Shown: positions 50,698 to 58,601 of the stretch, one piece after another
How the letters are laid out: every line of letters starts with the position of its first letter
How positions within the stretch are numbered: position 1 is the stretch's first letter
Assembly: GCA_902806175.1 (NCBI GenBank)
Contig: CADCVQ010000017.1
Coordinates: 20,295-84,294, forward strand
Direction: 5' to 3'
Source: an uncultured Solirubrobacteraceae bacterium
GTDB lineage: Bacteria > Actinomycetota > Thermoleophilia > Solirubrobacterales > Solirubrobacteraceae
Length of the DNA: 64,000 bases
Program-made: the position numbers and the translations under genes
The notes under the pieces: model-generated
What the model was told of the DNA's origin: nothing
Databases searched by the model: none
The model's input: only the letters and a program-made list of their open reading frames with translations

Positions 50698-52518
50698 ATG
50701 CAATTCGCAGCGGGGGACCCGGACGTTGCCGCGTCGGGCGACGGCACAAGGCGTCCGGCGCCGCGCGCGGTCGCGCGCATGCGCAACCACACGTCGACCA
50801 GCGACTGCGCCGTCTGCCGTGGGCCGCTGTTCCTGAGATACCGCGGAAGCGCCGCGGCTCCGAGCGCGGCGACGTTCGCGCCGAGCCGCCACCGGCCGGG
50901 GGAGCACGGCGACCTCTACGAATGCCGGCGCTGCGGCACCGTTCAGCAGCCCTCGCTGCCGGGTGGAAGCGCGCTGCACTCGCTGTACCGGGCGATGGAC
51001 GACGGCGAGTACCTCGCCGAGGAGGCGGGTCGGCGGCGCACGGCAGCGCGCCTGCTCGACCTGATCGGGCAGCACGTCCCCCGCGGCCGTCTGCTCGACG
51101 TCGGCTGCGGCCACGGCGTGCTGCTCGCGGAGGCGCGCGCGCGCGGCTACGAGGTGCTGGGTCTCGAGCTGGCGGCCGGCGCGGTCCGGCATGCGCGCGA
51201 GGAGCTTGGCCTGCCGGTCCTCGACATCCCGCTCGAGGAGTTCCAGCCGCAGGCGGACGCGGCGTTCGACGTGATCGTCCTCGCGGACGTGCTCGAGCAC
51301 GTCGAGGACCCCGTGGAGGCGATCGACGCCTGCTGTGGGCTGCTCACGGACGGTGGCGTCCTTTGCGTCGTCACGCCCGACCCCTCGTCCGCGGTGGCGC
51401 GGCTCGCCGGCCGGCGGTGGTGGGGCTACCTGCCCGCCCATCGCTGCCTGCTGCCGCGTCGCACGGTGCTCGAGCTGCTCGCCGCCCGCGGGCTCGTGAT
51501 CTCCACCGACGTGCCGCTCGTGCGGTCCTTCTCCGCCGGCCGCTGGGTGGCGGGCCTCGCCGAGCGCGCCGGTGCGCTGTCGCGCCCACTCGCGCGGCTG
51601 GCCGCGGACGAGCGGCTGACAGGCGAGCTCTCGCTCTCGCTGGGCGACGAGTGCGTCGTGCTCGCCCACCGGCTGCGCCCGGAGACGCCCGAGCGCGCGC
51701 GCGTCCGCGACCGCGGCGCCGTCCGCAAGGTGCACGTCGTGCTCCCGGCGTACAACGCCGAGGCCACCGTGACGCAGGTGGCCGAGAGGCTCGACCCGGC
51801 GGTCGCCGACCGGGCGCTCCTCGTCGACGACGCGAGCTCGGACCGGACGGCCGAGGTCGCGCTCGAGGCGGGCCTGGAGGTGCTGCGCCACCCGGCGAAC
51901 CGCGGCTACGGCGCCAACCAGAAGACCTCGTACGTGCGGGCGCTGCAGAGCGGCGCCGACGTCGTCGTCATGGTGCACGCCGACAACCAGTACGACCCCG
52001 ACCTCGTCGGCGAGATGGCCCGGCCGATCCTCGAGGGCCGCGCCGATCTCGTCATGGGCTCGCGGCTGCTCGAGGACCGCGCGGTCGCCGGAGGGATGCC
52101 GCCGTGGAAGTGGGTGGGCAACCGCCTGCTCACGTGGGCGGAGAACCGAGCCTTCGGCGCGCGCTTCTCGGAGTACCACACCGGCTACCGCGCCTTCTCG
52201 GCGGATGCGCTGCGACGGGTCGCCTTCCTGCGCAACGACGACGGCTTCGTGTTCGACCAGGAGATCGTCGCGCAACTGCTCGAGCGCGGCGCGCGGGTCG
52301 TCGAGATCCCGATCCCGACGCGCTACTTCCACGAGGCCTCGAGCGTCTCGTTTCGCTCGAGCGTCGCCTACGGCCTGCGGACGCTGCTCGTGCTCGTGCG
52401 CTTCCGCAACCACGTGCGCGGCCGCTGGGCGAACCTCGAGGCGCCGATCGGCTCGCTGCGTCCTCACGACGAGCGGATCGCCCGCGCGGCGGCGCGCCGG
52501 CAGCCCGGGGCGGCGTAG
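50698..52518 (+). CDS. fusion of SAM methyltransferase and GT2 glycosyltransferase
   Basis: The 606-aa protein opens with a zinc-ribbon-like pair of C-x2-C motifs (CAVCRG ... CRRCGT). A methyltransferase domain follows (LLDVGCGHGVLLAEARARGYEVLGLE, VLADVLEHVEDP) of the type that methylates nucleotide sugars or glycans. From ~residue 343 a GT2 domain of the dolichol-phosphate-mannose/GtrB kind begins: KVHVVLPAYNAEATV, LLVDDASSDRT, VMVHADNQYDPDLVGEM with the DxD, and FDQEIVAQLLERGARVVEIPIPTRY. It may make a polyprenyl-phosphate-linked, methylated sugar, possibly the donor for the neighbouring GT-C protein. GAGGGG six bases before ATG 50698 supports the start. Confidence 0.85.
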   Translation: MQFAAGDPDVAASGDGTRRPAPRAVARMRNHTSTSDCAVCRGPLFLRYRGSAAAPSAATFAPSRHRPGEHGDLYECRRCGTVQQPSLPGGSALHSLYRAMDDGEYLAEEAGRRRTAARLLDLIGQHVPRGRLLDVGCGHGVLLAEARARGYEVLGLELAAGAVRHAREELGLPVLDIPLEEFQPQADAAFDVIVLADVLEHVEDPVEAIDACCGLLTDGGVLCVVTPDPSSAVARLAGRRWWGYLPAHRCLLPRRTVLELLAARGLVISTDVPLVRSFSAGRWVAGLAERAGALSRPLARLAADERLTGELSLSLGDECVVLAHRLRPETPERARVRDRGAVRKVHVVLPAYNAEATVTQVAERLDPAVADRALLVDDASSDRTAEVALEAGLEVLRHPANRGYGANQKTSYVRALQSGADVVVMVHADNQYDPDLVGEMARPILEGRADLVMGSRLLEDRAVAGGMPPWKWVGNRLLTWAENRAFGARFSEYHTGYRAFSADALRRVAFLRNDDGFVFDQEIVAQLLERGARVVEIPIPTRYFHEASSVSFRSSVAYGLRTLLVLVRFRNHVRGRWANLEAPIGSLRPHDERIARAAARRQPGAA

Positions 52519-53930
52519 AGCTCCCAGCGCGACGTGCGGGCGACGCGGCGGAAGCGTTCGGCGAACCGCGGCCCGGCGAGGACACTGGCGCGGGTCGTGC
52601 GGCCGACGCTCGCGAGCATGCGGCGCTGGTAATCGTCGGCCGGCGTCGGCAGCAGCACGATGCCTTGCTTGGGCGCCGCGCTCCCGAAGTTGAACGCCAC
52701 GGCGCGGGCCGGGATGTTCAGCCAGTAACGAAGGTACGGCCGGTAGCCGTAGCCGGGGACGCGGATCGGGTGACATGCGGCGGCGGTCAGGTACGCGCGC
52801 TGAGCGGGCGCGGTCGCCCAGGGCTGCAGGTGGTCGAGGAGCGCGACCCGCTGCTGCTGGTCGCGCCGGTGGCTGTCCCACGAGCGCTCGCGGTCGTTCG
52901 CGAGCACGACGATCGCGAGTGCGGCAAGGGCGAGGCCGCTCGCACACCAGGCGGCCCTCGCGTTGCGCGCGCCGGTCCACCCGAGCGCAGCGAACGCGAA
53001 CAGCGCGGCGATCATCGCCGCGGGCAGGACGAGGTAGCGCCGCAGCACCGGGCTCTCGCCGAGCAGCGACGGCGCGACGGTGGCGAGCAGCGCGACGGCG
53101 CCGGCGACGAGCGGCACCGCGACGGTCAGGCGGCCGTCGCGCCAGGCCAGCGCGGCGCCCGCGAGCGCGCCCAGCACGAGCGGCCAGCCACTGACCGACG
53201 TCAGGGCCTTCCAGACCTCGCCCAGAGAGGCCGTCGCCGCCGCCTTTTCCGTGTAGACGCGCGTGACCTCGACCGAGTGCAGCGGGTTGCCCGTGAGCAG
53301 CGCGTCCATCGCCATCCAGGCGACCGGCGCGGCGGCGGCGAGCGCGGCGAGGCGCAGGCGCTCGGGCCACTCGCGCGCCGGCAGCAGGTAGAGCCAGTAG
53401 AGCCCCGCGAGCAGCCACGCCTCCGGGCGCAGGAGGCCGGCGAGCGCGAGCAGCACGAGGACTGCTGCGCCGCGGCGTGGCCGCGCGAGCTCGGCCGCTG
53501 TTGCGGCGCCGATCAGCGCGGCGAAGCCCACGTCGCCGGGATTGCGCGCCGCGAGCTCGAAGATCGGCGGGCTCGTGAACACGAGCGCCGCGGCGAGCAG
53601 CCCCGCCGGCCACGAGCCGAGCAGGGCGCCGATCCGCAGCAGCGCCCAGCAGAGCAGCCCGAGCGACGCGAGGCCCAGGACGGTGAAGATCGCGAATGCC
53701 CCGTCGCCGAACGGAACTGCGCCGAGCGCACCCGCGAGCGTGAGCGGATGCGGGACCGGGCTGTAGACCGGCACCTCGTAGCCGGTTGCGCGCCCCTCGA
53801 GCACGTCTTGCGCCGAAGCGAGGACGAACGCGTAGTCGTAGGAGGGGTACGCGTTCGGCTCGAGCACCGCCGCGAGCCCGGCGACTGCTGCGATGAAGAC
53901 CACGGCGAGCGTCGGGCGGGCGAGCGACAC
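52464..53930 (-). CDS. GT-C type membrane glycosyltransferase-like protein (paralogue 2 of 3)
   Basis: The 488-aa protein has a first helix, then an acidic loop (YPSYDYAFVLASAQDVLEGR) that fits the catalytic Asp of GT-C enzymes, about ten more helices, and a soluble C-terminal part. LLRPEAWLLAGLYWLYLL matches the same place in the proteins starting at 12220 and 63255. It probably uses a polyprenyl-phosphate sugar at the outer face of the membrane; the convergent methyltransferase-GT2 gene could supply that donor. The 3' ends of the two genes overlap by 55 bp. The GTG start follows a TACGAT -10 by 8 bases. Confidence 0.75.
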   Translation of the reverse strand: MSLARPTLAVVFIAAVAGLAAVLEPNAYPSYDYAFVLASAQDVLEGRATGYEVPVYSPVPHPLTLAGALGAVPFGDGAFAIFTVLGLASLGLLCWALLRIGALLGSWPAGLLAAALVFTSPPIFELAARNPGDVGFAALIGAATAAELARPRRGAAVLVLLALAGLLRPEAWLLAGLYWLYLLPAREWPERLRLAALAAAAPVAWMAMDALLTGNPLHSVEVTRVYTEKAAATASLGEVWKALTSVSGWPLVLGALAGAALAWRDGRLTVAVPLVAGAVALLATVAPSLLGESPVLRRYLVLPAAMIAALFAFAALGWTGARNARAAWCASGLALAALAIVVLANDRERSWDSHRRDQQQRVALLDHLQPWATAPAQRAYLTAAACHPIRVPGYGYRPYLRYWLNIPARAVAFNFGSAAPKQGIVLLPTPADDYQRRMLASVGRTTRASVLAGPRFAERFRRVARTSRWELYAAPGCRRAAARAIRSS

Positions 53931-53938
53931 GGGACGCG

Positions 53939-53944
53939 ATCGTA
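53939..53944 (-). promoter_or_regulatory. -10 element TACGAT of the GT-C gene
   Basis: TACGAT is followed by 8 bases and the GTG at 53930. Confidence 0.45.
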
Positions 53945-53969
53945 GTCGCCCGTAGCGCTTCGCTCGGCC

Positions 53970-54237
53970 GTGGCGCCGATCAGCAGCGACCAGCTGTATC
54001 GGCGGCTGGGCAGGCTCGAGCGCGATGGATGGGTTGCGGCGCGCTGGGATGCGCGTTCTGGACGTGCCGCCATCGCGGTGCGCCGGTCAAACGCGTTCTC
54101 CCCTTCCCGAGCGCGTTCGCCGCCGGTAGGTCGGGGCACGATGCGCCACGCCCCTGATCAGCGGCGCCGACGAGATCCTGGGCCGCATCGTGAACGGCAC
54201 CCGCTACGCCTCCATCGAAGCCGAGCCGTCGAGCTAG
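53970..54237 (+). pseudogene. gene-remnant region: PadR-like helix and an unknown C-terminal tail
   Basis: From 53970 a frame reads SDQLYRRLGRLERDGWVAARWD, the recognition helix and wing of PadR-type regulators, then loses sense. From about 54151 another frame reads ISGADEILGRIVNGTRYASI and ends at a TAG at 54235-54237; it looks like the C-terminus of some protein I cannot name. Nothing in 53945-54284 is a complete gene. Confidence 0.35.
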
Positions 54238-54284
54238 CTGGAAGCCCGCGGGGGAGTTCGCCGCTGAACGTCGAAGCGTGCCGT

Positions 54285-54764
54285 GTGCGCGAAGGAAACA
54301 CGAAAGCGGTGGGCGCGGGACGCTACCGGCGCGGCGCCCGGCAGCGCCTTTCCAGCGGGTTGCGTGAGTCGTTGCACGGAAATGCGACGGCGTTTGGCTA
54401 CTCGGTGACAATCACCGCGAGCTTCGGGGCCGTGCAGCTTGAGCGCGGGCAACCTCGGTTCGGCGATCTGATCCTGTTTGGCATCGGGGCGCTCTTTGCG
54501 TTTGGCGGCTTGGAGGGGGTGCTCAGCCGTGGGTTCCGCACGCCACTTGACAAAGGCATCGATCAGGTCGTCACGCTTGCGACCGCGCTCTCCTTCATCT
54601 CGATCGCTCTCGCGATCGCTACCGCAGCCGGCGTCGCGTCGGTGGTCGAGGGCGGCGCGGCCTGGTTCGGCGGCGCCCTTGGCGCGTCGCTCGTGTTTGC
54701 ACTCGTCGAGAGCCTCGAGTTCATGCTCGCCGAATGGGTCCAAGAACGCCGCGGCGAGGCATAG
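54285..54764 (+). CDS. small membrane protein, unknown family
   Basis: The 159-aa protein has a basic N-terminal ~40 residues and four hydrophobic stretches: AFGYSVTITASFGAV, FGDLILFGIGALFAFGGLEGVL, LATALSFISIALAIATAAGVA and GAAWFGGALGASLVFALVESLEFMLAEW. SLHGNATAFGYSVTITASFG has the look of a conserved block, but I do not recognise it. GTG 54285 is one possible start; TTG 54360 would keep all helices. The stop is directly followed by the CHAT fragment, so the two may once have belonged to one system. Confidence 0.5.
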   Translation: MREGNTKAVGAGRYRRGARQRLSSGLRESLHGNATAFGYSVTITASFGAVQLERGQPRFGDLILFGIGALFAFGGLEGVLSRGFRTPLDKGIDQVVTLATALSFISIALAIATAAGVASVVEGGAAWFGGALGASLVFALVESLEFMLAEWVQERRGEA

Positions 54765-54767
54765 CGG

Positions 54768-55128
54768 AATCGACAGCGCGCTTCTCGGTGCCGGCGTGCG
54801 CAACGTAGCGAGCGCGCTGTGGGAGATTGACGACTTCGCAGCCATGCTGTTCCACGCTCAGCTGTATTCGGCACTTTCAGACGGCGCCACCCTTGTTGCG
54901 GCGCACCGCGCGGCCGTCGACGTGTTGCGCACCGGTGCTTGGCGCGATATCCGCGACCTCCCCATCGGGCAATTCCTAACCAGCCTCGGAATCGATCTCG
55001 ACGACGCATTCGACCAGATCGCCGAAGTCGAAGCAGACGATCCCGGAACGGTGATCGACTTCGCCGACTTGGAGCACTGGTCGGCGTACCGATTGTGTGG
55101 CGTGGGGCACCTCCTCGCGCGGTCGTGA
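54768..55128 (+). pseudogene. C-terminal fragment of a CHAT-domain protease
   Basis: The frame reads SALLGAGVRNVASALWEIDD, AMLFHAQLYSALSDGATLVAAHRAA and, near the end, LEHWSAYRLCGVGHLL. This is the last third of a CHAT (caspase-like) domain, after the catalytic His and Cys, both of which are missing. No start codon or upstream half exists, because the preceding gene ends at 54764 in another frame. CHAT proteins are effectors in bacterial self-killing and TPR/WD40-linked systems, so this is a relic of such a system. Confidence 0.6.
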
Positions 55129-55423
55129 CGCCATCTCGCGCATCCTCGCCGGGCAAACGCCCCGGCGCTCGTAACGTTCCAGCTGCCCCGACTGTGACGA
55201 GCCCCGCCGGCAGCAACGTGTCGTGCGCTGGTGTCGGCGACGGTAGGAGCGCCCAGCCGGTGGGGAGAGGCCGCCGCGGACGCTGCTGCGCCGGAGGCTC
55301 GCGGGCGAGCGGGCGCCAATCCAGGATCGGCGGCTGAGTCAGGCAGTCCGATGCAGTCTCGGTGACGGGACGCACGTTCGGCGCGACCGGCAGTATGGCT
55401 GGCCGTAGGCGCCATTGGGTCCA

Positions 55424-55524
55424 GACTTTCGGGACTGGTAGTCGGACTCTCGGGACTGCGACCGAAGCCGCTGTAAAGCGACCGCTTCTACGGACCCTGG
55501 ATCGCCCCGACATTCGGGACTCAT
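55424..55524 (+). repeat. three direct repeats GACnnTCGGGACT beside tRNA-Ala
   Basis: GACTTTCGGGACT (55424), GACTCTCGGGACT (55445) and GACATTCGGGACT (55510) share 11 of 13 positions. The first two are 21 bp apart, two helical turns. They lie just beyond the 3' end of tRNA-Ala. No gene is visible in 55129-55541. Confidence 0.55.
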
Positions 55525-55541
55525 TCAGGAACGGCCGTAAG

Positions 55542-55614
55542 TGGAGCTAGGGGGACTCGAACCCCCGACCTCCTGGGTGCGATCCAGGCGCTCTCCCAAC
55601 TGAGCTATAGCCCC
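55542..55614 (-). tRNA. tRNA-Ala (anticodon CGC)
   Basis: The 73-base minus-strand sequence folds as a cloverleaf. The acceptor is GGGGCTA/TAGCTCC with discriminator A. The D arm is GCTC...GAGC, the anticodon stem CCTGG/CCAGG with loop ATCGCAC, and the T arm GGGGG-TTCGAGT-CCCCC. Anticodon CGC reads alanine codon GCG, the main Ala codon at this GC content. CCA is not encoded. Confidence 0.97.
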
Positions 55615-55680
55615 GAGGAACGGACAGTGTACCCGCGTATCCGTCCACCCAGGGGTGCGGGAACGGCTCGGACGCGCCGA

Positions 55681-55686
55681 TACGCT
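55681..55686 (+). promoter_or_regulatory. -10 element TACGCT of the GGDEF gene
   Basis: TACGCT is followed by 8 bases and the GTG at 55695. Confidence 0.5.
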
Positions 55687-55694
55687 CCGCACGA

Positions 55695-57569
55695 GTGAGC
55701 TTTCGCAACCGCCTGGTGCTGTTCTTCGTCGTCATCGTCATCGTCCCGATGCTCGCGGTGACGTTCCTGCTGTTCGGTCTCATCGAGCGCAGCCAGACCG
55801 GGCAGGCGGAGTCGGCGGTCGCCGAACGCCACAGGCTGGCGTATTCCGTCTTTCTGGAGCAGCGCACGCTCGCAGCAGACGAGGCCGAGGATGTCGGCAC
55901 GGATCCGGAGTTCGCGGGCTTCCTGCGCGACGGCGACCTCGATCGTGCGCGCCGCCGCGCCGAGCAACTGCTCGAACGCCGTGCGATCGAGCGCATCGTG
56001 TTCGTGCGGGACGGCGAGGCGGTCGTGCGCGCCGGCAACAGGCGCGCGATCGCGCCGGCCGTCCTGCCGGTGATCTCGCAGTCCCGGCGCAGGCTCGGCA
56101 CGCTCGGCGTCTCGGTGCAGGACGCGGGCGCATACGCGCAGCGCGTGCGCAAGCTCACCGGGTCGCACGTCGTCGTCCTCAACGGCGAAAAGGTGCTGGC
56201 GACGACGTCACGCGCGCTCGACCCGGAAACGCTGCCGAGCGGCAGGGGCGCTGAGCTGAAGCTCGGCGGCGACGAGTACCGCGTGCAGAACTTCCGCGAT
56301 CGCGGCGCGTTCGCCGGGCAGCAGATCCGGGTCTTCACGCTGGGCGTCCCGCCCGAGCGGTCGACGGCCGGTGCGCGCCTCGTCGCCGCGGCGATCCTGC
56401 TCGGCTTCTTCCTGATCGCGATCGTCTGCGCCGTGCTCGTCTCACGCACCCTGCAGCAGCAGATCGCCGCGTTCCTCACGGCCGCGCGCCGCCTCGCGAG
56501 CGGCGACTTCTCGGCCAAGGTGCCGACCGTCGGTCATGACGAGTTCGCCGAGCTCGGCGAGGAGTTCAACAAGATGTCCCGCGAGCTCGAGCGGCGCTTG
56601 GCCGAGCTCACGCAGGAGCGCGGGCGCGTGCAGCAGTCCATGCGCCGCTTCGGCGAGGCCGTCGGCGCGAACCTCGACCGCGACGAGCTGCTCAGGCTCG
56701 TGGTGCAGAGCGCCGTCGACGGCGTCGGCGCCGACGCGGGTCGCGCCTCCGTGAGCAGAAACGGCAGCGAGATGTTGGAGGAACGCTCGCGCGTGGGCAG
56801 CGTGAACGGCCTCGAGAGCGCGCTTGCCGCCGTCGAGGCCGACGCGCTGCAGAGCGACAGCCTGCGTGAGACGACGATCGGGGCTGCGCACGCGATCGCC
56901 CATCCGCTGCGCGCGACCGCCGGCCGCGACGCGCTCGCGGGCGTCGTCTCCGTCGGCCGCTCGGGCCGGGCGTTCAGCGCAAGCGATCGCGAGTTCTTCA
57001 CGTACCTCGCGGGCCGCGCCGCGCGCTCGATGGAGAACGTCGACCTGCACGAGACCGTGGCGCGCGGGGCGGTGACCGACCCGCTCACGGGGCTGTCGAA
57101 CCGGCGCGCGTTCGACGCCGCGCTGGCGAGCGAGGTGGAGCGGGCCAAGCGCATCCCCGGCGCCGAGTTCGGGCTCGTCCTGATCGACATCGACGACTTC
57201 GGGCAGTTCAACAAGATCTACGGCGTGCTCGACGGCGATGCCGTCCTGCGTGAGGTCGCCCGCGTCCTGCGCGACACCTCGCGTGAGATCGATCACGCGG
57301 CGCGCTACGGCGGCGAAGAGCTCACGGTCATCCTGCCCGGCACCGATCTCGAGGGTGCGTACAACCGCGCCGAACGCATCCGCGAGCAGATCGAGCAGCT
57401 GCGGATACCACGGGTCGACGGAGGCGGCACCCTGCGCGTCACGGCAAGCTGCGGGGTCGCATCGGCGCGCGGTGCGGCGGCCGACGAGGTCGCGCTCGTG
57501 GACGCCGCCAGCAAGGCGTTGATCGAGGCCAAGCGCAGCGGAAAGAACAGGTCCGTGCAGGCGAGGTAG
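55695..57569 (+). CDS. membrane diguanylate cyclase (sensor-HAMP-GAF-GGDEF)
   Basis: The 624-aa protein has two membrane helices (LVLFFVVIVIVPMLAVTFLLFGL and LVAAAILLGFFLIAIVCAVLV) around a ~190-residue extracytoplasmic sensor. A HAMP linker (~240-290, RLASGDFSAKVPTVGHDEFAELGEEFNKM), a GAF-like domain (~310-450) and a GGDEF domain follow. The active site reads GGEEL (residues 539-543), with DIDDF for metal binding, so c-di-GMP synthesis from GTP is expected. RxxD (REID) five residues before GGEEL is an intact product-inhibition I-site. It could feed the c-di-GMP riboswitch at 15.7 kb. The GTG start follows a TACGCT -10 by 8 bases. Confidence 0.92.
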   Translation: MSFRNRLVLFFVVIVIVPMLAVTFLLFGLIERSQTGQAESAVAERHRLAYSVFLEQRTLAADEAEDVGTDPEFAGFLRDGDLDRARRRAEQLLERRAIERIVFVRDGEAVVRAGNRRAIAPAVLPVISQSRRRLGTLGVSVQDAGAYAQRVRKLTGSHVVVLNGEKVLATTSRALDPETLPSGRGAELKLGGDEYRVQNFRDRGAFAGQQIRVFTLGVPPERSTAGARLVAAAILLGFFLIAIVCAVLVSRTLQQQIAAFLTAARRLASGDFSAKVPTVGHDEFAELGEEFNKMSRELERRLAELTQERGRVQQSMRRFGEAVGANLDRDELLRLVVQSAVDGVGADAGRASVSRNGSEMLEERSRVGSVNGLESALAAVEADALQSDSLRETTIGAAHAIAHPLRATAGRDALAGVVSVGRSGRAFSASDREFFTYLAGRAARSMENVDLHETVARGAVTDPLTGLSNRRAFDAALASEVERAKRIPGAEFGLVLIDIDDFGQFNKIYGVLDGDAVLREVARVLRDTSREIDHAARYGGEELTVILPGTDLEGAYNRAERIREQIEQLRIPRVDGGGTLRVTASCGVASARGAAADEVALVDAASKALIEAKRSGKNRSVQAR

Positions 57570-57572
57570 GCT
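57567..57572 (+). promoter_or_regulatory. -10 element TAGGCT overlapping the GGDEF stop codon
   Basis: TAGGCT begins with the TAG stop of the GGDEF gene and is followed by 8 bases and the ATG at 57581. Confidence 0.5.
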
Positions 57573-57580
57573 TCGTCGCG

Positions 57581-58588
57581 ATGGGACTGCTGGACGACGC
57601 CATCAAGGAGCATCTGGAGCTCAAGCGCCGCCGCGGTGCTGACGCCGGCGAGATCTCCCGCCTGGAATCGGAGGCGCTCGGGCCCGTGCCGCGCTCGGCC
57701 GAGGGCGTGCCCGATCTGCCGGAGTCCCTCCAGCCCCCGCAGGAGCAGCCGCCGGCTCCCCGCGCCGAGGGCGCCGCCCCCCCGGCCGCGCCGCCCGCGG
57801 ATGTCCCCGCTGCCCGAGCGCGGGAGGACGAGGCGACCTCGCTCCACCGCCCGCTGCCACGGACGCCGGCCGACGAGCCTGCGCCTGCGCCGTCTTCGTA
57901 CGAACCGCCGGCCGCGCCGCCACCGTCGACGTACGACCGCCCGGTCGTGCCGCCGCCGCCCTACGAGCCCCCGGCTGACTCACCGCCGTCGGCCTACGAG
58001 CGTCCGCCTGCGCCTGCGTACGAGCCCCCGCCCGCGCCGCCGGCGTACGAGCCTGCTCCTCCGCCGGCCGCGGACCCGCCTGCGCCGCCGCCCCCCGCGG
58101 CCTACGAGCCGCCGCCCCCGTACGAGCCCCCGCCGCTCAGCGATCCGCCGCCGCTGCCTGCGTCCACCTACGAGCCGCCGCCGGTCGTGCCGCCGCGCGG
58201 CGACGAGCCCTGGATGACCGACGAGCCGGAGCCAGAGGCTCGCACCCGACGCGAGCCCGAGCCCGAGCCCGAGCCCGAGTCGGGCGGGCTGTTCTCGCGC
58301 CTGCGCGGCGGGCGCAAGTCAAAGCACGACCGCGAGCCCGATCCGGCTGGCGCGGCATACGACTCCGAGCACGAGCCGGACCCGTACGAGCCGCCGCCCG
58401 CGCCGCGCCCGTCGTACGCGGCGGCCCCTCCCGCAGCCCAGCCCGAGCCCGACATCGTTCCCGCCGACGACGAGCCGGATGTCGAGGACCTGCTCGAGGA
58501 GACACCCGAGTTCCTCGAGGAGACACCCGAGCACGATCGGCTCTGGTTCGAGCAGCGCCCTCCGCGCGACTTCAACTTCGACGACTGA
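57581..58588 (+). CDS. proline-rich low-complexity protein
   Basis: The 335-aa protein has a short ordered start (LLDDAIKEHLELKRRRGADAGEISRLESEAL) that looks like an amphipathic helix pair. About 160 residues of Pro/Ala/Tyr repeats of the 'YEPPPAPP' kind follow, then a segment with SGGLFSRLRGGRKSKHDRE, and a highly acidic tail (EDLLEETPEFLEETPEHDRLWFEQRPPRDF). No signal peptide or membrane helix is visible. Similar tails occur in actinobacterial cytosolic scaffold proteins, but no function is known. Its promoter overlaps the stop of the diguanylate cyclase gene. Confidence 0.7.
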   Translation: MGLLDDAIKEHLELKRRRGADAGEISRLESEALGPVPRSAEGVPDLPESLQPPQEQPPAPRAEGAAPPAAPPADVPAARAREDEATSLHRPLPRTPADEPAPAPSSYEPPAAPPPSTYDRPVVPPPPYEPPADSPPSAYERPPAPAYEPPPAPPAYEPAPPPAADPPAPPPPAAYEPPPPYEPPPLSDPPPLPASTYEPPPVVPPRGDEPWMTDEPEPEARTRREPEPEPEPESGGLFSRLRGGRKSKHDREPDPAGAAYDSEHEPDPYEPPPAPRPSYAAAPPAAQPEPDIVPADDEPDVEDLLEETPEFLEETPEHDRLWFEQRPPRDFNFDD

Positions 58589-58601
58589 GAGCAGGCGCTC
58601 C

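Noticed and set aside
50176..53613. A 1145-codon open frame on the minus strand
   Set aside because: It is antisense to several genes with clear motifs, has an Arg/His-rich composition typical of shadow frames at high GC, and contains no recognisable domain; only its TetR-like piece near 50517-50616 is kept.
54225..54240. attL-like copy of the tRNA-Ala 3' end (GAGCTAG near 54228)
   Set aside because: Only seven bases match, too short for an integrase core; no island boundary can be drawn from it.
57850..58250. Tandem DNA repeat or CRISPR-like array in the proline-rich gene
   Set aside because: The periodicity comes from degenerate YEPPP-type codons within one reading frame; spacing and sequence are irregular and no cas genes are present.
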